Shown here: piece by piece, positions 1 to 10,261 of the stretch | Numbering within the stretch: the first letter of the stretch is position 1 | How the letters are laid out: each line of letters begins with the position of its first letter | Assembly (NCBI GenBank): GCA_026182355.1 | Contig: JAPFBL010000034.1 | Coordinates: 2,240,501-2,304,500, forward strand | Direction: 5' to 3' | Source: Hermatobates lingyangjiaoensis | Taxonomy: Eukaryota > Arthropoda > Insecta > Hemiptera > Hermatobatidae | DNA: 64,000 nt | Notes under the pieces: generated by a model | What the model was told of the DNA's origin: nothing | Databases searched by the model: none | What the model saw: the letters and a program-made list of their open reading frames with translations, nothing else | Program-made: the position numbers and the translations under genes

Positions 1-409
1 TGAATCCATTAAATCAGACCAAATGGGGAGCAAATCTAAGCTGAAATTCCTAATGTGAAATCTTTATTCCATCCTCAAATCAAGTAGTACTCCACTGACA
101 GTGAAGGACCTTGTCTATAAGGCTGTCATTCGTTCGACTATGACATATGGATGCTCAGTCTGGTTTGGAGCGGCGCCCACGAACAAGAACTGCATCCAAG
201 TTGTACAGAATAAATGTGCCCGCATTATAGCTAGAGCGCCATGGTATGCTAGAAATTTCGATATTCAGCATTATTTTAGTTGGGAATCAATTGATTGCTA
301 CATTAGTCGACTTGCTAACAATGAAGACAAAAAACTGTCCACCCATCCAAATCTCCTTGTTCGGGACCTGAATCCAACAAACAACCCTTCCCAATCCCAT
401 GACCTCTAA
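1..409 (+). pseudogene. Jockey-like LINE, C-terminal end of reverse transcriptase ORF (copy 1)
   Basis: Remnant of the C-terminal part of the RT polyprotein of a Jockey-like non-LTR retrotransposon. It carries the conserved stretches MTYGCSVWF, VQNKCARIIARAPWYARN and ESIDCYISRLA, which match the C-terminus of the larger copy at 27724-28581 (ITYGCSTWL, VQNKCARLMAGAPWYARN). An ATG falls at 101, but the same frame reads back to an in-frame TGA near 55-57, where the other copy has a sense codon, and homology continues in a shifted frame toward base 1. It is therefore a decayed 3' end cut by the window edge, not a gene starting at 101. The part seen lies downstream of the RT catalytic motifs. Family assignment is firm; activity is ruled out for this copy. 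Confidence 0.85.
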
Positions 410-677
410 TAGCTCCCTTTCTGAACCAAAGATGACGACCTGATGACTTATATATAATATAGTACCTCATATAATGCAAAACTGCAAGACCATACGACCA
501 CGAATACGACTCCTTTCCCTGACAGACTAACGTCCCCAGTATTGACAAAGCCTACTGACCAAAACAAAAAAAAAGCAGGATGATAATTTAGCAGTAGTGG
601 GCCTCTGGTTCGGAACTGCTAATTACGGCGTGCACTGTCGTGCATGGAACTCTTCGTTGGTCGTTGGTCGTTGGTAG
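410..677 (+). mobile_element. Jockey-like LINE 3' UTR and terminal tandem repeat (copy 1)
   Basis: Non-coding 3' end of the same LINE. Near 630-648 lies a palindrome-like block (gtgcactgtcgtgcatgg) shared with the other three copies. The element ends in short tandem repeats of about 7 bp (cgttggt units, 655-676) rather than poly(A). Confidence 0.75.
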
Positions 678-1563
678 ACCAAATGAATGCATAATACTAG
701 AACTAAAGATTCCAGACTGTAGTTTTATCTAAGGCATACATAATTAAGAACTAGTACAGTACCTAGCAGAACTACACTTGTGACGACGAGAAGCTATTCT
801 GACCAATAGGGAGACTGACCATCATCCCTATTGTGGTGATAAGTTCCCAGTGGCTTTCTGGTTACACAAAACAATGAGAGTTACGATGAGCAAGGATATA
901 CACATGACTTCTCTCAACATGAGAAAAGACACTACTTTTCAGCTTATTACTATACTCATTAAACTGCTAAATTTGTTTGGAAAAATGCAAAACAATAAAG
1001 AATATCTTCAGAGGAATTACTTATTAGAAAATACATAGTAACGAACCCAGCATTAATTTCCACCAATGCAGAGTCTGTCTGGGAGAGTTGGAAACATTTG
1101 AGCAAATTCAATAAAGATGCAAAGAAATCGCGTTTAACATTTCAACATATTGATTTCATTAAACAATGAAATAGATTCGTTATGATTTTTTTATTTTTTG
1201 AAAACATAAGTACAAGCCAAGATTTTTCTCCGAGAAAATAATGTAATCCATTAGAGAATTTAAAATATAAATTTTAATTTAGTAGCGACAAGAATTTGGA
1301 TTGATTTGGCTGTCGTGAACACTAGTTCAATGAGAGTCAGGCCAATAGTTAAGTAAAAATATTAATATGTCATACTGTTCCAGATCAATGGCTTTAAAAC
1401 TTTTCTAACTAATAAAATGGATATAAACACTTTAAAATGTATTAATAATTTATGAGTTTGATAATAATTTACCAGAATTTTCATATTACGTTTACAGGTT
1501 AGCTATACGAAAATAAAACCAAAACTATATTGCTAATAAACGAGGTTGATGTTATGTGTAATT
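678..1563. other. No recognisable feature
   Basis: AT-rich sequence. A 62-codon open frame at 850-1038 has no recognisable motif or context and is probably chance. Confidence 0.4.
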
Positions 1564-1993
1564 CAGGGGTGGGGAACATGCGGCCTGAAGGTCGCATGTG
1601 GCCTTTTGAACCATGATATGCGGTCTTTACGGTTTGTTGAGAAAAGTGTTTCAAAAATATAAAGAATTACAATTATGGTAATAAAGGCAAATAAATTTCG
1701 CATTTAGGAAGAAGACCATTCATGAATCAATACTTGAAAAGTCTAAGCTTTTAGAAAATCATTTTCCTGAGTTAACAGGGGTAATAAACGAAGGCAATGA
1801 TAACACTGCTGAATCTTTTGAAAGATGTAAAACAGTTTTAGATACACTGATCAAGATATAATGATACATTCATGGGTTTAACAATATAACTATTATTTAA
1901 GAATTGGCTCATCCATTCGTGGTGGCCTTTTGGGGAAGTGGACGAAGCTAAAATGGCCTTTACTCCAAGAAAGGTTTAATTTACCCACCCCTG
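1564..1993. mobile_element. Non-autonomous hAT-type DNA transposon
   Basis: Terminal inverted repeats begin CAGGGGTGGG on both ends (left 1564; right end complementary, finishing cccacccctg at 1993). The flanks carry the 8-bp target duplication expected for hAT: gtgtaatt (1556-1563) and gtttaatt (1994-2001), with one mismatch. The element is 430 bp, too short for a transposase. A short frame at about 1733-1861 reads like a worn coding fragment (NHFPELTGVINEG) that I cannot assign. Probably an internally deleted, inactive copy. Confidence 0.8.
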
Positions 1994-2194
1994 GTTTAAT
2001 TATTGTAAAGCTGACTAGAGGCTACTCTAGATTTATTTTATTTTCTTTTATTTTTTTATGTGATTTTTAGCTTAAACAATTAGCTATTTGTATGAATTTG
2101 AAGATTGACGCAAGCGATGAAACAACCCAATAATACAGATCAAAAGTGAGTCATGATAATTTATTGATGTTGCCAATCATCTTTAATCTTACAG

Positions 2195-2197
2195 TGT

Positions 2198-2238
<41 letters not shown>

Positions 2239-2289
2239 TGTGTGTGTGCGTGTGTGTGTGTGTGTGTATGTGTATCTGTCTGTCTCTCT

Positions 2290-2331
<42 letters not shown>

Positions 2332-2374
2332 TTGCATGTGTGTGCGTGCGTGTGTGTATGTGTGTGTGTGTGTC
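2195..2374. repeat. (TG)n-rich microsatellite
   Basis: About 180 bp of TG repeats interrupted by TGCG, TATG and TCTG variants. Long Cys/Val or His/Thr open frames here are artefacts of the repeat. Confidence 0.95.
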
Positions 2375-2589
2375 AAAGGTCAGTTTATTATAAAGTGGTA
2401 TACTTAATGAAATTTTTGATTTTGATATTTTTGTATGATAAGATGATGAGGATATGATTGTTGAAGAGTGTGACTAAAGGGCAGCACGTTAAACTAGTCG
2501 GCCTGATTTGATTTTTTGGTGGTTATATGGCCGAAAGGATTAGGAACACATATAAAGTTAAAACACGTTGTTGAGGAGTAAGAAAGGTA

Positions 2590-2830
2590 GCGTTGCGCAT
2601 TGTTTACATATAGTAGTTGAGGGTCTGGCAGTGTGGGTGTGTGCGGTGTCTGGGCACCTCCTCAGAACACCTGCTGCTCATAACGAACTCGCTAGCATGC
2701 TGAGCGTCCCCTTTCGACATCCGTCCGGTGGCCTTCCTCCTCCATAACCGATCAGCTGGGCCTCATTCAACCGCCCCTCATAACAGTTCAATGCCCAGTC
2801 ATTCCCCCTCTCAGTAGATTTCTTCAAATT
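2590..2830 (+). pseudogene. Possible worn LINE RNase H-like fragment
   Basis: A locally GC-richer stretch. Around 2650-2710 the plus strand reads WAPPQN and then, after a frame change, AHNELASML, which resembles the WxPxHxG...NExADxLA end of LINE RNase H domains. Stops and frame changes are frequent. The match is short, so the call is weak; unrelated GC-rich DNA is an alternative. Confidence 0.25.
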
Positions 2831-3534
2831 AAATGCCAATAAATGAAAACATCACCACCACATGGCTATATTATTTGTAAAAACAAAGTATTCCATTTTT
2901 TAAAAAAGAATTTTTCTTACAGAAGTATTTTTTTTTATTTTACTGTATTATAATCACTGCCTAAATATCAATTGCAATTGTTTTCCCCATACAAAAAGTA
3001 TGCTTAATCTATGTATTCGCTTCATGAAAGCATTTCAATTAGATATCACACAAACAAATAAAAACGCATTAAAACATTTACTTTACTCAATGAGTTAGCA
3101 TTTGAGGTGAAAATAAACATTATAACAATGAAACTCCAAGGAGTGAAAAGAAGTAAATGCGTCTTGTGGTTATTTATTACATGCCACTTCTTTCTCTTTT
3201 CTCACAAATTAACTAACTAAATTTCACAATTAACTAAGAATAAGCTAAGAAATAGAAAGTAATAAAAGAAGAAAATTAGGAAATATAAATAATAAAAACT
3301 TAAATGATAATAATGAAGAAAATCAGAGGAAAATAGCTGAAAAAAAATAAAATCCAGGAATATAAATATTAAATAAGTAAATAATGATAATGATAAGGAA
3401 GATTGAAAAAAAGTTGTAAAAATAATAACTTAAGATAAAAATGAAAGGATAGTAATCAAAAAATAATAGTAAAAGTTAAACTAATCTCTAATCATTCTGA
3501 GCAGCCATTTAGGTTTGAATTTAAAAAGGTGGGC
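2831..3534. other. AT-rich DNA, no recognisable feature
   Basis: Very AT-rich, with many short A-rich runs (ataaaag, aataat). Nothing coding or repeated was recognised. Confidence 0.4.
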
Positions 3535-3716
3535 TGTATATATGTGTTCTGCCTGTGGAGCGTCTCGTTTTTATTCTCCTGATGACGAGGCCATCAAAAT
3601 ATAGTCGTGAGTTTCTGTTTTATTACTGCGAGAGCTTCACATAAATGTAGTCTTTTTAGTTAGTGGAATCGTTTCATTTAATTGGTTTTGGATATATATA
3701 TATATATATATATATA
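3535..3716 (+). mobile_element. PLE-type pseudo-LTR fragment with hammerhead-like core, ending in (TA)n
   Basis: CTGATGA at 3579 is followed by CGA-GGCCA-UCA (3-bp stem II, last pair mutated) and AAAATATA. The copy at 17860-18125 shares this core and the downstream text up to a (TA)n run (here 3692-3716), so it is a repeat family. It has no coding capacity. Confidence 0.6.
3579..3612 (+). ncRNA. Hammerhead ribozyme-like motif, degenerate
   Basis: CTGATGA box, a 3-bp stem II (CGA with UCG, the last G now A) and AAAATATA in place of GAAATATA. Stem I is weak. The lost G of the GAAA box suggests this copy no longer cleaves. Confidence 0.4.
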
Positions 3717-4202
3717 ACTGGGACCACACTGTACTCCAATCAAATTTATTTGCAGTTAGAAATTAGGGTTAGTATCGGGTTTCTATTATATTAAAGAAAA
3801 TAAGATTAGAAACGGCATCATTAATTTTTGAATAATTTCAAGTCAATTTTGGGAGCATTATAAAAATTTTGACCGTATTTATATAGATTATTAAATCAAG
3901 ATTTGATACAGTCTATTCAGTTAATATTTCCTAACTGAAGTATTTAGAGTAAGGATGTTTAACTAGTGATATCCTTAGCTTTGACTGACGTTCTTTGTGA
4001 TAGAGAGATAAAAAATTGAACCGTAAATCAAGCGACGACTGAAGTCAGATGACTCAAAGGACAACAAAACAGTGATACCAACCGGTGAAGGGAGAGGTGA
4101 ACATATAAAAAAAATATATTTGTAACAAAACTATATAAACTATAAGAAAAAAATGTATAAAGTACAAAAAGATTTATTAAAAGTGCTAAATATATAATCA
4201 TT
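3717..4202. other. No recognisable feature
   Basis: AT-rich DNA. A 69-codon minus-strand frame at 4028-4237 overlaps the PLE fragment next to it and shows no motif of its own. Confidence 0.35.
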
Positions 4203-4370
4203 ATCAATTGCAATCGAGCACAGACACAGATCAACAATTCAACATTTGGGGTTTAGCCCCGGAGCAGATCTACCCCCCCCCCCCCCCCACGCCAACCAAA
4301 CCCCAAACACTAGTAAGAGCTTCTTCTGAAGCTCTCAGAGTGACTTTTGCATTGTTATCAGTTCTCTGAT
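4203..4370 (-). pseudogene. PLE GIY-YIG protein, extreme C-terminus, split by a G-tract
   Basis: Read on the minus strand, the end of the PLE polyprotein is visible: KVTLRASEEAL, then a run of about 17 G residues (C-tract on the plus strand, 4273-4289), then RSAPGLNP and a stop. Intact relatives read RASEEAYICLLDARSSPG. Codons between the two halves were replaced by the homopolymer. This is a fragment only. Confidence 0.7.
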
Positions 4371-4429
4371 ATATATATATATATATAGTTATTGCGAGCT
4401 CTACAGATATATATATAACAGGATTTAAC

Positions 4430-4732
4430 AATAAACATGTGATACAAAATCAATATCTCAATCCAGTGAGTTGTGAGTGAGAAATCAGAAAAAGATTAAG
4501 ATCATTCAACTGTAATAAGCAGACTTCATCAGAGTCAAATCTCTACTGACTCTTAGATTTCCATGAGAATTTTATATGAAATTCTTCATGAAATTATATG
4601 AAAGCAGTCGAAATACAAACCATCCAGGGAGGTGAAAAGAAGTCTGTACGATACCGTCCGTGATTAACATGGAAGATGAAAGCTAGCTAGGGCCTTCGTG
4701 AAACCTAACCATACTTTTTTTCTCCCATAGGA

Positions 4733-4735
<3 letters not shown>
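4430..4735 (-). mobile_element. Ribozyme family 7 fragment, degenerate
   Basis: Bases 4490-4545 read agattaagatcattcaact, then gtaataagcagacttcatca and gagtc. This is the reverse of the family-7 ribozyme unit seen complete at 55028-55271 and elsewhere. The remainder to 4735 is unrecognised and ends at a (TA)n run. Confidence 0.55.

Positions 4736-4765
<30 letters not shown>
4736..4765. repeat. (TA)n microsatellite
   Basis: Uninterrupted TA run immediately upstream of the truncated PLE coding region. The PLE sequence starts exactly at its edge. Confidence 0.9.
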
Positions 4766-4768
<3 letters not shown>

Positions 4769-5711
4769 TATAACCTTTTTAGATGTTAATATCACCATAG
4801 ACAAAGGTAGTTTGGTCACCTCCATAAACACAAAGCCAACCAATCCCCAACAATATCTCCATTTCAGCAGTTGTCACCCGCCACACATTATGAAGTCTAT
4901 TCCACGTTCCCTTTCACATCGTATCCATAGAATTTGTAGCAATATTCAGGACAAACGACACCAGATTAGTCAACTGAAAAATAAATTTCTTGAACGAGGC
5001 TACCCCCAACATCTTCTTGATAAGCGTATCATCCCGGCTGGAATCATTCATACACCTCGAAATAATTGCATTTCCGATAATAATAGCCCCTTCCTCACCA
5101 CCACATACTTTCCCACAATTAATAAGTTATGCTTAGTCATCAAGGAACTCTTCCCTCTCCTGTCATCCTCTCCGACCACTTCCAATATTTTCACCAAATC
5201 ACCCCGGATTTCCTTTAGACGACCCCCCACTCTGGTCAATATCTTCTCCCATAGAAGTTTTAAACGCTTCAGGTCTGCACCTGACACTTTTGGCACAAAG
5301 CAATGTGGCAGAAGGAAATGCCTCACCTGTCCCATCATCAATCCTGACAGCCATTTCATTTCGACACTGAACAACCATTCATACCCTCTCTCCTTTGCTA
5401 GTTCCTGCACTTCCAGCAATTGTGTTTATCGTCTGGACTGCACACAATGTGACTCATTCTACGTGGGCTTGACTTCCACGTCACTTAGCCTCCGTATGAA
5501 TGGTCACAGGTCATCCGTTGGTCAACGCAAGCAGCTGCCTATTGCCACCCACGCCAATCTCCATAACCTCCCCTTCAACGATTGCTTCAGGGTTAAAGTA
5601 TTAAGAAAACTCTCAAATGATGACACCCAGACCACTCTAAGGGCTTGTGAGGAAGCCTTCATTTGGTTATTGCGTGCAAGAAATTCCCCTGGTCTAAATT
5701 TAATCAGATGA
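4766..5711 (+). pseudogene. Penelope-like element (PLE-2): end of RT plus GIY-YIG endonuclease, 5' truncated
   Basis: Single long open frame of about 315 codons ending at the TGA at 5709-5711. It starts in mid-protein. ITFLDVNITIDKG and TKPTNPQQYLH are the post-catalytic RT region, and SIPRSLSHRIHRIC is the conserved downstream block. It is followed by a Cys-rich linker (KQCGRRKCLTC) and the GIY-YIG nuclease, with VYRLDCTQCDSFYVG as the GIY...YVG core and NGHRSSVG as the region of the conserved Arg. The C-terminus is RACEEAFIWLLRARNSPG. The catalytic RT motifs A-C are missing because the copy is truncated at the (TA)n run. Any start codon inside it is incidental. The 3' UTR with a ribozyme motif follows directly. 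Confidence 0.88.
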
Positions 5712-6062
5712 TTTTTTTTTCTTTTCTTTACGCTCGTTTAATTTTAGTTAGTTTTTTTTCCTTTTCCTTTCTCTTTTTTACTTTCCTCCTCGCTTTTACT
5801 TAAATATCACTTTTATAATTTTACTTACTCACAGCCTACACTGGTTCACTTTGGTAAGGTGGCTGCACTGCGTGTCATTGTATCGCTCCAGTTTACATCG
5901 GTCAGTGGACGCATTTACGTCTCCGTTCCTTCATTCTTTCTCCTTTTATTTTCTTTCTTTCTACTCTCCTGAGGACGGCAAGACGCTGAAATTATCGAGA
6001 TTCGTAAGTGTTAGTCCTTTTCTTGTGTTCTCTAGCTGTAACTTTAATTATATATATATAAT
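5712..6062 (+). mobile_element. PLE-2 3' region / pseudo-LTR
   Basis: Pyrimidine-rich 3' UTR following the GIY-YIG stop codon, carrying a hammerhead-like motif at 5961-6005 and ending at a short (TA)n near 6048-6060. This matches the layout of the PLE-1 pseudo-LTR. Confidence 0.7.
5961..6005 (+). ncRNA. Hammerhead ribozyme-like motif in PLE-2 3' region
   Basis: Stem I strand CTCTC, box CTGAGGA, stem II CGGC-AAGAC-GCTG (4 bp with a G-U), then GAAATTATC and the return strand GAGA, which pairs with TCTC. Stem III would be a single A-U pair with a 3-nt loop and cleavage after AUC. This layout is typical of hammerheads known from PLEs; CTGAGGA is a variant of CTGATGA. Confidence 0.65.
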
Positions 6063-6299
6063 TGTTATCACAATATAGAAATGGAAATTTTTGTGAACTT
6101 ATAGGTCTTGTTCTTAATATAGAGAGAACCTATGTGAGAAAGATGAAAAAAATGCGTAGAAAATGTTTGAAACTGAAAATCAGTATTATTTTAACTTTTC
6201 GTCCATAGGGAAGATCAGCATCATAAATACACAAATGTATATATGAACTTCAGTTTACCTTTTTTTTTGTAAACTTCCATCATATTATCATGAATATAG

Positions 6300-6560
6300 C
6301 GTTTTAGTGCGTCCAGTGTAACAAATATATATAATATATATATTATGTTGTATTAAATTATATATGTTGATTTGCTCTCCGTCGTTTGACGTTGGGAGAT
6401 CTCTCGCTTTGACCTCTTTTCTAGGCTAATCCTGATGACGAACAACCTTTAGAAGTATTGAGAATTCTGTAAGTGTGCCTTTTATTCATTTTTTTGTGTC
6501 GTGCTTTGTGTAATTTAAAGTTATAGTGTAAGTGTGTAGTGTAAACAAACGTGAATTTTT
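6300..6560 (+). mobile_element. PLE pseudo-LTR fragment with degenerate hammerhead
   Basis: Follows a (TA)n stretch. CTGATGACGAACAACC at 6433 and a tail ctgtaagtgtgcctttta resemble the region just after the PLE-2 ribozyme (cgtaagtgttagtcctttt). Stem II no longer pairs and GAAA has become GAAG, so it is a decayed copy. Confidence 0.5.
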
Positions 6561-6663
6561 TCTATAAACAAATATTAAATTGCATGTTAACACTCCGGAT
6601 TAAGAACAATTAATAATAGATCATAAGCACAAATGAATTAAATAACAAGTCTATTTGTTTATC

Positions 6664-7092
6664 TATATAAATAAAATAAAGATTTTGTCTGTACATTGCT
6701 TAGAACTGACTCAATTCAAGTTTTCTTTACGTTTCATACATTGGAGAAACCGAATCCACCCTTAGAAAAAAAATCTGTCGGTTTGTCTGTTTGTCCGCAA
6801 AACTTTGTCACAAGTAAACTCAGCTACCATAAGACATATAAAGCTGAAACTTTTACAGTAGATTTGTGTAGGTCTAACTTAAAATATAGGCGCTAAATTG
6901 ATTAGGAATTCAACGTAGAAGTGAAGTTATGGACGTTTAACGCAAAAATCTTTGTCACAAGTAAACTCAGCCACCATAAGACATGGCGAGCTGAAACATT
7001 GACACTGGATTTGTGTATGCCTAACTTAAAATATGGGCTCTAAATAGATTGATAATTCAGTACAGAAACGAAGTTATGGTGCTTTTAGCTGT
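6664..7092 (+). repeat. Unknown dispersed repeat with two tandem units of about 147 bp
   Basis: Units 6804-6950 and 6951-7092 both begin tttgtcacaagtaaactcag, followed by a shared block (ctgaaac, gatttgtgta, aattca, gaagttatgg). A third, diverged copy lies at 35309-35465. It starts after a tctgtacattg stretch. The class is unknown; no terminal repeats or coding sequence seen. Confidence 0.65.
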
Positions 7093-9666
7093 ATTTTCCT
7101 AACTTCACAGACAAGTTTGTTTTGAAAATACACAGGTGAAGCAAGTAGGTATTGTTAGTTGATTTTAATTTCATTGGAGCATATGAATATATTGCGTATT
7201 TGACATCTTTTAAAAGGTGTTTCCCAGAGTTGAGGATGTACTTTCTATTACGAATAAATACTTTTGTAAACGAGCAATTCTCAACTCTTAATACGAACAG
7301 GCAGGAAAAATCAACAAACAAGTTCTTACGCTATATCTTACCGAGGAAAGAACTTACAAGTCAGTAAAGAGATTGAATTAGTGATGAAGAAGCAGTTCAT
7401 AATCTAATTGAATTTCTTGACTCTGAATTTATTTTAAAGTAGGAGAACCAATCATGCTGCAATTTAGTAGCAGTAACAAATTTCATGTTACGAAACATGA
7501 GTGCCCCAAAACTGTGCAACGGGACACGACTCTGAGTTCGTGCTCTACACAGATATGCCATGGAGGCGGACATAATGACTGGATGTGGTATTGGGGAGTC
7601 TGTGTGTATACTACACATACCATTGATTCCGAGCCACTGTCTGTTTCCGTTGAAATGATTGCAAAGTCCCGTCAGAGTCTATTTCGCAATGACGTTAACT
7701 AAGTCGCAAAGGGGGACTTAATCTAACGCAGGAATTCAAGTTAGCGAGATCAAGTTTTACTCACATGGTCAACTATAGTTTACTTGCTCAAGAGTCAGAG
7801 GTTCCAACTGTTTGTTCTTCCGTGAACCTGAAGGACAGACAGCTAATGTGGTGTATACAGAGGCATTTGTTTAACACTGTACTAATAATGGTATTTTCTA
7901 CTATTCTATAATTTCTAATTATAGTATTAGTATATATAATACTATATTTGATATTTTGGAATACCAAGTATAATAGAATTTTTGATTCCATCAAAGACGG
8001 GTACGTTTACTAGTATGAAATAAACAAACAGGTTCCTCTAATGTAACCTGACAACCAGTGATGCCAGCTTACATATATTCAAAGACAACAGAATATTTTT
8101 GTAGGTCATAATTTTCTTAATCTTTAAAGTTACAAAACAATGATTCAATAGACAAAAATGTTATAATAAAATTAATTTTTTTTTTCATACAAAATGCAAT
8201 AATTTTTTTATATGAAAAAATAAATTCCTTGACCAATAAAAGTAATTTTACCAAATGTATTTTTTAAAAAGGCATTAACAAACTTAAGGGCATTACTTGA
8301 CAGTGAGTCCATATCAGAGGTGTCAAAGTTCGCTGATGGATGACCTGAGAGATGGTCTACTCCGAATCGGGGGCATCAATCTAAAAAGTTCAAACATTAA
8401 TATTGAATCAACATAGTCCACAAAGTGTCATATTAACACATTTACAAGATGGATACGTTGTGTTTCTTATTAGTAATTTACGTTTTCGTATTCTGGATGT
8501 AGTCTTCAATTACACTTACTTTACTTATTATTACACTGATGTTAAAATATATAACTTTCACCTATGCTAAACTAAATCTATAAATATCATATGATGTTGC
8601 AGTTGTAAAAACTATGTGATTTGTATTTTAGGATATTATTATGCTGATTAATGTTTTTTTTTATAGGGTAGGTGCTGATCTAAAGTTATGTACTATGTAC
8701 ATTCATGGAGAGAACAAAAAAGCTATACTGAAGGTAATCAAAGAAAAAGATCCTGGACAGAATTTTCAAAACAAGGCTTAAAATTCTCTGTAGAATATAT
8801 GAAATAAAATATATCCATCAATAATGCATAATAATTTTAGCTCAATGAATAATGATTGATTGACATCATAACTGCAAATTCATAATTAACCTTATACCAT
8901 GCTGCTCTTTTTATACCAAACCATTGTATTTGATAAACAAATAAAACCACTTTGATACCGTGGTATACATGATTCTAAGAAGGTTCTTAACAATGAGATG
9001 ATTGCTGATGAATGTTATGATTTCTCGTAATGTTACATCATATCTATGTTATCATATCATATCAGTTTGTATCTATGTTGTTGAGAACGAGTTTGTCCAC
9101 TTTATAGTCCAGCAGTTCCCAACTGTTCCACATTGATAACCCAATTTGACCTTCATCATACTTTTTTCGACTCTACACGAAAGTGAGACCAAATTCTACT
9201 CTTATTATTTGATGAAATGAAAGCTTTTAACTGAATTGATTATGGTATATACACATCAGTAATACAAACTAGTTACAGTAAACTTTGTTTTATTAAAGCA
9301 AGAATATAATAATTTATTTATATAGCCTCTACTCTGTTCAAAATACACATTTGCTTTATGAAACACACCATGAATTGCTGAAAACTGGTTATATAAGTAA
9401 CACAAATTTTGTTTTGATAAGTAATAACATTCTTAATTAGATATTTTGTATTGTTTGTTCAAGACCAGTTTTCAATCCGTGGATAGCATTATGATAATAC
9501 TATAGATACAGGTCGTGCTGTTGCTGATCATGTTCAGTCACCTTTCTACCTTTCTGTGGAAATGTGGGAAGTCTGTAAGTGTGTTTGCTTACTTTGTGTG
9601 TTACTCTTCTTGAATTTTAAACTCATATTGTGTCCAGTTTGGATCGTATTTCGTTTTATTAAGTGA

Positions 9667-9668
<2 letters not shown>
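7093..9668. other. Mostly unrecognised AT-rich DNA
   Basis: No gene recognised. A short region at 7454-7702 is less AT-rich and open on both strands but has no family motif. Bases 8315-8330 (cagaggtgtcaaag) and 9103-9122 (cagcagttcccaactgttcc) resemble single hAT ends without a partner. At 9570-9600, gggaagtctgtaagtgtgt resembles PLE pseudo-LTR text near 6465 and may be a decayed PLE tail abutting the (TA)n run. Confidence 0.35.

Positions 9669-9714
<46 letters not shown>
9669..9714. repeat. (TA)n microsatellite at PLE-1 boundary
   Basis: About 46 bp of TA directly abutting the 3' end of the minus-strand PLE-1. Confidence 0.95.
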
Positions 9715-9719
<5 letters not shown>

Positions 9720-10261
9720 CACAATTAAAAGAAACGGTCCAGCGGACTTTTTTACAATAAAATAAAAAACGAAGGAAACACACAGAAAGACACAGACATA
9801 ACTCACATCGATATTTCGACAATCGTCGTCATCAGGAGGTGCGAAGAGCGAAGAGTCCCGCAGGAAGACAGGGCGGTACTGAACTCGGAAACCGCAGCCA
9901 GTACCCCACCACTTACCACCAAGCGGGGGAAGGGAGGGAAGGAAATGAAGAGCCAAATTAAGACGTAAAAGGAACGAGTAAAAATTATAACTATAAAAAA
10001 TTATAAAAAAAAGTAGATAAATCAAATTAAAATTAATAAAAATAATAAATAAAAAGTAAAATAAAAAATAATAAATAAATAAATAAAAAATAATAAATAA
10101 ATAAATAAATCATAAATAAATTATCGGTTGAGGTTGAGTCCGGGGGAAGAGCGAGCATCAAGTAAGCATATGTATGCCTCCTCTGAAGCTCTTAGGGTAA
10201 CTTTATTGTTGGATTCGGGGATCTGTTTCAGGATCTGAACCCTGAAACAGTCATTGAAACT
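9720..10261 (-). repeat. PLE-1 pseudo-LTR, 3' copy
   Basis: Bases 9720-10261 are repeated in the same orientation at 13338-13883 with very few differences (a small gcgaagag repeat-number change and short indels). Read on the minus strand it contains the last roughly 45 codons of the GIY-YIG protein, the AT-rich 3' UTR, a hammerhead motif and the end aaaagaaac...tgtg. Direct pseudo-LTRs that overlap coding sequence are typical of PLEs in tandem. Confidence 0.85.
9801..9843 (-). ncRNA. Hammerhead ribozyme-like motif (PLE-1, 3' pseudo-LTR)
   Basis: Minus strand: stem I strand GCACCTC, box CTGATGA, perfect stem II CGAC-GATT-GTCG, then AAATATC and the return strand GATGTGAG. Stem I pairs G-C, A-U, G-C, U-A, G-C around a mismatch. 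Stem III is minimal (A-U closing a 2-nt loop) and the cleavage site is AUC. All core bases are present. Confidence 0.75.

Noticed and set aside
2161..2457. Cys/Val and His/Thr-rich open frames
   Set aside because: Produced by the (TG)n microsatellite in every frame.
7454..7702. Possible gene open on both strands
   Set aside because: No recognisable domain, no splice or promoter context; overlapping frames on both strands suggest chance.
8315..8345. hAT terminus (cagaggtgtcaaag)
   Set aside because: No matching inverted end or 8-bp duplication found.
9103..9125. hAT terminus (cagcagttcccaact)
   Set aside because: No partner end seen in the following kilobase.
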